Assembly: GCA_018715855.1 (NCBI GenBank)
Contig: DVKW01000014.1
Span: forward strand, 1 to 12,752
Length of the DNA: 12,752 nt
Direction: 5' to 3'
From: Candidatus Galligastranaerophilus intestinigallinarum
Lineage (GTDB): Bacteria > Cyanobacteriota > Vampirovibrionia > Gastranaerophilales > Gastranaerophilaceae
Position 1 is the stretch's first letter. Every line of letters starts with the position of its first letter. A program made the position numbers and the translations under genes. Shown here in pieces: positions 1 to 4,797 of the stretch. The notes under the pieces were generated by a model. It had not been told where the DNA came from, did not search any database, and saw only the letters and a program-made list of their open reading frames with translations.

Positions 1-636
1 CAAAACATCAAGGTCAATTGTTATAAAAATGTTTTTATCTCTAAAACAGTTCAATTCTGCAGGGGAAAATTTTTGAGTTGAATATTTTTGCATAATTCTA
101 AACTCATCCCTTTCACCCGAACGAATGCCGATTTGCGCAATATTTTCATAGCCGATAATTTTTGCAATTCTGTACATAACGCCTGAATGGGTTAATTCTT
201 CACCTAAATATTGGCTTCTAAGGTCAGTGTGTGCATCAAATTGAATAACAGCTAAACTCTTATAATATTTCTTTATAGCTTCAATTTCAGCTAATGTCAT
301 CAAATGTTCGCCGCCAACGCCAAGGACTTTTTTATTATTTGAATAAATGCATTCAACATTATCTTGAACAATTTTTAGCGCCTTTTTTGCATTTCCAAAA
401 GGAAATTCAAGGTCGCCAGCATCATAGAATTTAATATCCGTTATATCTTTGTCAAAATATGGCGAATACGTTTCAATTCCGACAGATTCAACCCTTATTA
501 ACTGCGGTGCAAAACGTGTGCCCGGGCGGTTTGAACAAGTGCAATCATAGGGCATGCCAAGCATAACAATATCAGATGAATTAAAATCATCGGTTGAACC
601 TATAAAGTTTCTATCTAAAAATGGTCCTTTAAGCAT
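1..636 (-). CDS. speB: Agmatinase-type ureohydrolase, 5' part (C-terminus off the left edge)
   Basis: The 212 codons visible encode the N-terminal two thirds of a Mn-dependent ureohydrolase of the arginase/agmatinase family, which is usually about 290-310 residues. Family enzymes hydrolyse guanidino compounds to urea plus an amine; agmatinase makes putrescine from agmatine. All six expected metal ligands can be placed: GGEH (H111), FDAHTD (D134, H136, D138) and the start of the last motif, DLDVL (D208, D210), right at the window edge. The RPGTRFAP block (residues 37-44) is also typical. The start at 636 gives MLKGPFLDRN. No Shine-Dalgarno sequence precedes it; a TATGAT hexamer lies 11 bases upstream, so the leader may be very short. 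It is divergent from the paralogue pair at 789. Agmatinase is the likeliest call, but related guanidine or guanidino-acid hydrolases cannot be excluded from this fragment. Confidence 0.88.
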   Translation of the reverse strand, partial: MLKGPFLDRNFIGSTDDFNSSDIVMLGMPYDCTCSNRPGTRFAPQLIRVESVGIETYSPYFDKDITDIKFYDAGDLEFPFGNAKKALKIVQDNVECIYSNNKKVLGVGGEHLMTLAEIEAIKKYYKSLAVIQFDAHTDLRSQYLGEELTHSGVMYRIAKIIGYENIAQIGIRSGERDEFRIMQKYSTQKFSPAELNCFRDKNIFITIDLDVL

Positions 637-788
637 AGAATAATACTATCATAAAAAAATATTAAGTTTTGTAACATCCCGAAACCCTTGTTATATATAT
701 CGTTTATATATTCATTCATTATTTTTTAGCAATTTTTTTTAACAAAATTTGTTTATTTCAATAAGAGAAATTATTGAGAGGATATCAA
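637..788. promoter_or_regulatory. Divergent intergenic region with an AT-rich palindrome
   Basis: This 152-base region separates the ureohydrolase gene (leftward) from the paralogue pair (rightward). Leftward, TTACAA and TATGAT are 15 bases apart just before the start codon. Rightward, AACAAA-A-TTTGTT at 741-753 is a perfect 6-base inverted repeat around one base, about 35 bases before the ATG at 789, and could be an operator. No clear rightward promoter was identified; TTGTTA near 689 and several TATA-like steps are ambiguous in such AT-rich sequence. Confidence 0.3.
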
Positions 789-1121
789 ATGGCATACACA
801 TTCTTTGACCCGTCAAAAGCAAATGAATTAGCAAAATTTCAAGGCGGTTTTTCAGGTGCACTGGCAGGAAATGCAGGATATATAGGCGTTGCACAAGCGC
901 CAACTTCTGTTTTTAACCAAGCAGGTTACTATGCACTTCAAGATGAAGATTCCGGATATCTTACATTAAAAAAACTAAGCAATGACAGCTTATATACAGG
1001 CGAATGGTACGACCAAAGCACAAAGCAAGTTTTTGAATTTAAAGATGACAAAAGCGTATTTGATATAAGCAACTTAACGGGAAATATGTCTGCAGCACAA
1101 ATTGCAGGATTAGATAAATAA
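789..1121 (+). CDS. Short paralogue of unknown family, first of a tandem pair
   Basis: A 110-residue protein that I do not recognise. I chose the ATG at 789 because a GAGAGG ribosome site (776-781) sits 7 bases upstream and the paralogue starts the same way (MSYTMFD against MAYTFFD). About 55 of the first 84 residues are identical to the gene at 1156 in an ungapped hand alignment, including FQG, AGN, APTS, NQAGYYALQD, DSLYT and WYDQ. There is no signal peptide or membrane segment. The conserved aromatic and Gly residues suggest a small folded domain; the last 25 residues resemble the paralogue's sequence before its linker (MSAAQIA against MSASDIA). Only 34 bases separate the two genes, so they are probably co-transcribed. 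A 31-base stretch (914-944) is identical to 1281-1311, consistent with recent duplication or gene conversion. Confidence 0.8.
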   Translation: MAYTFFDPSKANELAKFQGGFSGALAGNAGYIGVAQAPTSVFNQAGYYALQDEDSGYLTLKKLSNDSLYTGEWYDQSTKQVFEFKDDKSVFDISNLTGNMSAAQIAGLDK

Positions 1122-1155
1122 GAATTTACTAAATTAGAGGAAAGAGAGATATAAG

Positions 1156-2271
1156 ATGAGCTACACAATGTTTGACACCAGCAAGGCAACAGAACTTGCG
1201 GAATTTCAAGGAAGATTCGCAGGAATTCAAGCAGGCAACACAACTGTAACAGGGGTTGCAATGGCACCTACTTCAATTTATAACCAAGCAGGTTACTATG
1301 CACTTCAAGATACTGACACAGGTTATGTAACATTACAAAAACTGGCAGATGACAGCTTATATACTCAGCAATGGTATGACCAAGGCACAGGAACGATTTT
1401 TGATTTTACAAATGGCGGCCAAGGCATTGTAAATACACGCCCTACAACAAGTCAAAATAATAATTCAATGTCTGCCTCAGATATTGCAAATTCATACAAT
1501 CAAACAACATCATCATCAACAAGCTCAAATTCATCTTCCTCAACATCTTCAACAACAAATACAAATTTACAACAATACCCTTATGGCGGCGGCTATGTAA
1601 CTGTTAATACAACAGGTGGTGAAACAACTACCACAACAACAAACGCAGATGGAACAACCACAACTCAAAAAGTTGATGAGGACGGCAACCCGATTGAAAT
1701 ATCGGCAGCAGAACTTCAAGAACTTGTTGATGCAGGAATTTATGAAACAGTTGAAGAAGCTTTAAATGCAACTTTAGCGGATGGCTACACCGTAACGGAT
1801 GAAGAACAAAAGAAACTTGGCATATATAACGAAGAAGACGAACAAAAAATTCAATTAATGATGGAAACATACGGGCTTACAAGAGAAGAAGCAATTCAAA
1901 AATTAGGCGATCAAGTTGGCCCCATAGACGATGCTAACGACATTGCAGCAAAAATATACAGCATGATGGAAAACGGCTTTAGCTATGAAGAAGCAGTTGA
2001 TTATCTTCAGGAATTAGGCTATGACGTTCCTGCCGAACTTCAAACTCCGCCTGAACAATACTCTGAAGAAGACGAAGCAAAAATAGCCGCTTTAATGGAA
2101 TCAACAGGCTGCACAAGAGATGAAGCAATTTCAGCACTTGGCGTTAAACCAATTGAAGAAGATAAACCCGGTTTAATCAGATCCTTCTTTAACGGTGTTG
2201 GCAGCTTCTTCAGTGGAATCGGCAAAGGTATTTCAGATGCTTGGAATTCATTTGTAGATTGGATTTGGTAA
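1156..2271 (+). CDS. Multidomain paralogue with Ser/Thr linker, UBA-like repeats and aromatic tail
   Basis: A 371-residue protein of unknown function in four parts. Residues 1-105 repeat the domain encoded at 789. Residues 104-170 are a low-complexity linker rich in Ser, Thr and Asn with a short Gly/Tyr patch (YPYGGGY). Residues 183-331 hold about four units of two short helices; the clearest are 226-251, 264-288 and 305-330, with the pattern K-I-x-x-[LM]-M-E-x-x-G-x-[TS]-x-[ED]-E-A-[IV]-x-x-L, resembling the first two helices of UBA domains. Residues 338-371 are rich in Phe, Trp and Gly, look amphipathic and end WIW. There is no N-terminal signal peptide, so export would need another route. 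The start at 1156 is supported by the paralogue and by a purine-rich AGAGGAAAGAGAG upstream. A terminator follows. I cannot assign a function; a secreted or surface-associated adaptor is one possibility. Confidence 0.85.
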   Translation: MSYTMFDTSKATELAEFQGRFAGIQAGNTTVTGVAMAPTSIYNQAGYYALQDTDTGYVTLQKLADDSLYTQQWYDQGTGTIFDFTNGGQGIVNTRPTTSQNNNSMSASDIANSYNQTTSSSTSSNSSSSTSSTTNTNLQQYPYGGGYVTVNTTGGETTTTTTNADGTTTTQKVDEDGNPIEISAAELQELVDAGIYETVEEALNATLADGYTVTDEEQKKLGIYNEEDEQKIQLMMETYGLTREEAIQKLGDQVGPIDDANDIAAKIYSMMENGFSYEEAVDYLQELGYDVPAELQTPPEQYSEEDEAKIAALMESTGCTRDEAISALGVKPIEEDKPGLIRSFFNGVGSFFSGIGKGISDAWNSFVDWIW

Positions 2272-2289
2272 TTATAATTTAATATAAAT

Positions 2290-2321
2290 AAAAAACCCGT
2301 CATAAATTTGGCGGGTTTTTT
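2290..2321 (+). terminator. Rho-independent terminator after the paralogue pair
   Basis: AAAAAACCCG (2290-2299) pairs with CGGGTTTTTT (2312-2321) around a 12-base loop, so the right arm supplies the U tract. It lies 18 bases after the stop of the upstream gene. Its right half (TTTGGCGGGTTTTTTAA) is identical to that of the terminator at 3372. Confidence 0.85.
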
Positions 2322-2336
2322 AATTCAATTTTATTG

Positions 2337-2358
2337 TATAATACCAATTATTAAGGAG
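2337..2358 (+). promoter_or_regulatory. -10 box and ribosome site of the bifunctional nuclease gene
   Basis: A perfect TATAAT (2337-2342) is followed by AAGGAG (2353-2358) six bases before the ATG at 2365, so the leader would be short, about 16 bases. No good -35 is visible; the place for it overlaps the T tract of the preceding terminator. Confidence 0.55.
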
Positions 2359-2364
2359 TTTTAT

Positions 2365-2874
2365 ATGATAAAAATGAAAGTTATGGGCATTGCACTTGAT
2401 ACAAGAACAGGCTCGCCCATTATTGTTTTAAATGATTACGACAATAGACGCGCTTTGCCTATTTGGATAGGCTCTGCCGAAGCAAGCTCTATTATAAGAA
2501 AAATAGAAAATATTCCATCAACAAGGCCTCTTACCCATGACTTATTTTTAAGTTTTGCGGAATCTTTGGGCGCAAAAATCACAAAAGTTGAAATAAATGA
2601 TGTTGATGAACAAACTTATTTTTCAACAATTTTCTTGCAAGATAAAGATAATAAAGAAATTTTAATTGATTCAAGGCCATCAGATGCAATTGCAATTGCA
2701 ATCAGAGCAAACGTTCCTATTTTTGTATCAGCTGCAGTTATGGCAGATGGTGCAATTTCAACAGATAGCAACAAAGATGAAGAAGAAGCACAAGAATTTA
2801 AGAATTTTATTAAGGATATAAAACCTTCAGATTTTGCAAAATTAGTTGATAAAAATTTTGAATCCGATCAATAA
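2365..2874 (+). CDS. Bifunctional nuclease family protein (BFN, DUF151)
   Basis: A 169-residue protein of the BFN/DUF151 family, found widely in bacteria and plants; some members have been reported to have RNase and DNase activity, though the role in bacteria is poorly defined. Family hallmarks are MKVMGIALD near the start, LPIWIG (31-36), RPLTHDL (54-60) and the DSRPSDAIAIAIR block (102-114). A charged C-terminal helical segment (138-165), rich in Asp, Glu and Lys, follows the domain. The length suits the single-domain form. The start at 2365 has AAGGAG six bases upstream; an in-frame TTG further up at 2308 lies inside the preceding terminator and is rejected. It seems to be a single-gene unit. 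It is soluble with no export signal. Confidence 0.9.
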   Translation: MIKMKVMGIALDTRTGSPIIVLNDYDNRRALPIWIGSAEASSIIRKIENIPSTRPLTHDLFLSFAESLGAKITKVEINDVDEQTYFSTIFLQDKDNKEILIDSRPSDAIAIAIRANVPIFVSAAVMADGAISTDSNKDEEEAQEFKNFIKDIKPSDFAKLVDKNFESDQ

Positions 2875-2970
2875 ATGAAGTTTTTACGGGTTCAAAAGTA
2901 ACAAAATCTCTTCTAAAGGCCTTATTCATGCCTGCAATTCCAATAGGTTCCATTTCCTTAAAACAATTTT

Positions 2971-2997
2971 TTGATTTTATTTTTTTCATAGTATAAT
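2971..2997 (+). promoter_or_regulatory. Candidate promoter of the CxxC protein gene
   Basis: TTGATT (2971-2976) and a perfect TATAAT (2992-2997) are separated by 15 bases, slightly short. Transcription would start about 25 bases before the ATG at 3030. The -10 box is the convincing part. Confidence 0.5.
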
Positions 2998-3029
2998 ACT
3001 TAATAATCAGATAAAAAAAGGCAAAAAAA

Positions 3030-3236
3030 ATGGGAAAAATTACAAAAGAAATGAGCATAATTGATGTTGTTCAACAACACCCCGAAACCTTAGAAGTTTT
3101 TCAAAAATTCGGCTTAGGCTGCATAGGTTGCGCTGCCGCAAGGTTTGAAAACTTAGAAGCAGGCGCAAAAGTTCACGGCATTGACCCTGAAGTTATGGTT
3201 CAAGAATTAAACAATGTAATAGAAACTTCAAATTAA
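3030..3236 (+). CDS. DUF1858 / hybrid-cluster-protein-associated redox disulfide domain protein
   Basis: A 68-residue protein matching the small DUF1858 family (also described as the hybrid cluster protein-associated redox disulfide domain). The signature is an N-terminal helix (ITKEMSIIDVVQQHPE), then VFQKFGLGCIGC with the CxxC pair at C31 and C34, then GAKVHGIDPE and a last helix. Family members are thought to take part in redox or sulfur chemistry through the two cysteines; the partner is generally unknown. AAAAGG lies 8 bases before the ATG, a modest ribosome site. The hybrid cluster protein itself is not in the window, but a flavodiiron protein lies just beyond the tRNA, which fits an O2/NO defence or electron-transfer context. 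Family assignment is firm; the function is inferred. Confidence 0.88.
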   Translation: MGKITKEMSIIDVVQQHPETLEVFQKFGLGCIGCAAARFENLEAGAKVHGIDPEVMVQELNNVIETSN

Positions 3237-3239
3237 TTC

Positions 3240-3267
3240 TTGCCATTTTAAATTGATATTATACAAT
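3240..3267 (+). promoter_or_regulatory. Candidate promoter of tRNA-Leu
   Basis: TTGCCA (3240-3245) and TACAAT (3262-3267) are 16 bases apart, which would start transcription a few bases before the mature tRNA at 3280. An overlapping TATTAT at 3257 is an alternative -10. Confidence 0.4.
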
Positions 3268-3279
3268 TAAATTGTGTCA

Positions 3280-3366
3280 GCCCTGGTGGTGAAATCGGTA
3301 GACACGTTGGACTTAAAATCCAATGAGGCTAATACCCTCGTGCCGGTTCAAGTCCGGCCCAGGGCA
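3280..3366 (+). tRNA. tRNA-Leu (anticodon UAA)
   Basis: An 87-base class II tRNA. Acceptor arms GCCCTGG and CCAGGGC pair perfectly with A73 as discriminator. The D arm contains AAATCGGTAGA, the anticodon stem is TTGGA/TCCAA around CTTAAAA (anticodon TAA at 3314-3316), an 18-base variable arm typical of tRNA-Leu follows, and the T arm is GCCGG-TTCAAGT-CCGGC. The 3' CCA is not encoded. It decodes UUA, a codon used heavily in these AT-rich genes. No intron is present. Confidence 0.97.
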
Positions 3367-3371
3367 AATAT

Positions 3372-3401
3372 AAAAAACCCGCTAACTTTGGCGGGTTTTT
3401 T
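3372..3401 (+). terminator. Rho-independent terminator after tRNA-Leu
   Basis: An 11-bp perfect stem, AAAAAACCCGC (3372-3382) with GCGGGTTTTTT (3391-3401), closes an 8-base loop and ends in the T tract. It starts five bases after the tRNA, so the tRNA is a single-gene transcript. Confidence 0.92.
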
Positions 3402-3411
3402 AACATGTTTA

Positions 3412-3447
3412 TGTTAAAATTTTCTTAAATACAAATTGTAAGAGAGG
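3412..3447 (+). promoter_or_regulatory. Extended -10 and ribosome site of the flavodiiron gene
   Basis: TG (3412-3413), one base, then TAAAAT (3415-3420) forms an extended -10, which can work without a good -35; the -35 position would again fall in the preceding terminator. AGAGAGG (3441-3447) lies 8 bases before the ATG at 3456. Confidence 0.45.
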
Positions 3448-3455
3448 GTAATAAT

Positions 3456-4640
3456 ATGCTTTATAAAGAAATTAAAAATGATGTTTTCTACATTGGGCTA
3501 AACGATGCAGACAGAGTTATTTTCGATGAATTAATTCCACTGGAACACGGAACTACTTACAATTCATATTTAATTAAAGGTTCAGAAAAAACAGCAATTA
3601 TAGACACAATGTATCCGCCTTTTTCAGATTTATACATTAAAAATTTTGAAGCAAACGGAATTAAAAATGTTGATTACATTATTGCAAACCACGGAGAACA
3701 AGACCATTCAGGTTCAATTCCCGCTTTAATTGAAAAATTTCCAAATGCAATTGTAATTACGAATGAAAAATGCAAACAAAACATAATGGAAATGCTACTT
3801 GTTCCTGAAAATAGAATTAAAACAATTCAAGACAAGGAAGAACTTTCTTTAGGCGATAAAACGCTTCAATTTATCTTAGCCCCAGGGGTTCATTGGCCTG
3901 ATACCATGTTTACATATTTAAAAGAAGATAATATGCTTTTTACCTGCGATTTTTTGGGCGCTCATCTTCCTTTTGAAGATTTATATTCAAAAAATGATGA
4001 CCTTTTATATTCAATGGCAAAAAGATATTATGCAGAAATTATGATGCCATTTAGATTAATGTGCAAAAAATATCTTAAAATGATTGATGAAATTAACCCA
4101 AGCTACATTTTGCCAAGCCATGGGCCTTTATATAAAGAGCCTGAATTTATCTTGAATGCATATAAAGATTGGACAGATGACAAACCCAAAAACCTTGTTT
4201 TAATTCCTTATGTTTCAATGTACGGTTCAACGGAAGAAATGGTTCAATACCTTAAAAAAGGCTTAGAAAAAGAAGGAATAAATGTTTATACCCATGACAT
4301 TGTAAGAGATGATTTGGGCGATTTGGCGGTTCAATTGGTAGATGCCGCAACAATTGTTGTTGGTGCTTCAATGGTTCTTGCAGGCCCGCACCCCATGGCA
4401 ATTAACGCTTGCATTTTAGCCAATGCTCTTAAACCTAAAACAAAATTTGCAACAGTAATCGGTTCCTACGGCTGGGGCGGCAAATTAGCAGAAACCATTG
4501 CTTCTTTATTTACATCAATAAAACCTGAATTTATTAAGCCTGTAATTATAAAAGGCAAGCTTAAAAATGAAGGGTATATTGAATTGGATGAACTTATTAA
4601 AACAATAACAGAAAAGCACAAATCAATCGGTTTAATGTAA
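3456..4640 (+). CDS. fprA: FprA-type flavodiiron protein (O2/NO reductase)
   Basis: A 394-residue class A flavodiiron protein: a metallo-beta-lactamase-like di-iron domain (about 1-245) followed by a flavodoxin-like FMN domain (about 247-390). All di-iron ligands are present: H79, E81 and D83 in NHGEQDH, H146 in GVHWPDT, D165 in CDFLGAH and H222 in LPSHGP; H84 also follows. The FMN phosphate loop is SMYGSTEEM (254-262). Such enzymes reduce O2 to water and/or NO to N2O in the cytoplasm of anaerobes, using electrons from rubredoxin or F420H2-type donors; no rubredoxin domain is fused here and none is encoded nearby. Which gas it prefers cannot be read from the sequence. Length and domain order are standard for the simple two-domain form. 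It stands alone between two terminators. Confidence 0.95.
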   Translation: MLYKEIKNDVFYIGLNDADRVIFDELIPLEHGTTYNSYLIKGSEKTAIIDTMYPPFSDLYIKNFEANGIKNVDYIIANHGEQDHSGSIPALIEKFPNAIVITNEKCKQNIMEMLLVPENRIKTIQDKEELSLGDKTLQFILAPGVHWPDTMFTYLKEDNMLFTCDFLGAHLPFEDLYSKNDDLLYSMAKRYYAEIMMPFRLMCKKYLKMIDEINPSYILPSHGPLYKEPEFILNAYKDWTDDKPKNLVLIPYVSMYGSTEEMVQYLKKGLEKEGINVYTHDIVRDDLGDLAVQLVDAATIVVGASMVLAGPHPMAINACILANALKPKTKFATVIGSYGWGGKLAETIASLFTSIKPEFIKPVIIKGKLKNEGYIELDELIKTITEKHKSIGLM

Positions 4641-4654
4641 AATTTTTAAAATAC

Positions 4655-4701
4655 AATATGGCGAAAAAGTGTATATAGTGCACTTATTCGCCATATTTTT
4701 T
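4655..4701 (+). terminator. Strong long-stem terminator after the flavodiiron gene
   Basis: AATATGGCGAA (4655-4665) pairs with TTCGCCATATT (4687-4697); after an A/A mismatch, AAGTG (4667-4671) pairs with CACTT (4681-4685) around a 9-base loop, and a T run follows. It begins 14 bases after the stop codon. The near-symmetry could let it work in both directions, but no minus-strand gene faces it. Confidence 0.85.
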
Positions 4702-4787
4702 ACAAAACTTAACAAAAAAATCCCTTTTTGTTATCAACTTGTTTTTTTTACGGGTTTTGTGTTAATGTTTATGAAGTATGTGTTGTT

Positions 4788-4793
4788 AAGGTG
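4788..4793 (+). promoter_or_regulatory. Ribosome site of the GT5 gene
   Basis: AAGGTG lies 4 bases before the ATG at 4798 and fixes this start, which matters because the N-terminal extension of the protein depends on it. The promoter between 4702 and 4787 could not be placed with confidence. Confidence 0.55.
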
Positions 4794-4797
4794 AAAT

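Noticed and set aside
774..788. Upstream TTG start for the first paralogue
   Set aside because: The ATG at 789 has GAGAGG at proper spacing and matches the start of the second paralogue; the TTG overlaps that ribosome site.
2308..2364. Upstream TTG start for the bifunctional nuclease gene
   Set aside because: It lies inside the preceding terminator and upstream of the TATAAT and AAGGAG signals that fix the start at 2365.
2810..3058. Minus-strand open frame across the DUF1858 promoter
   Set aside because: It overlaps two well-supported plus-strand genes and the promoter, with no ribosome site or recognisable protein features.
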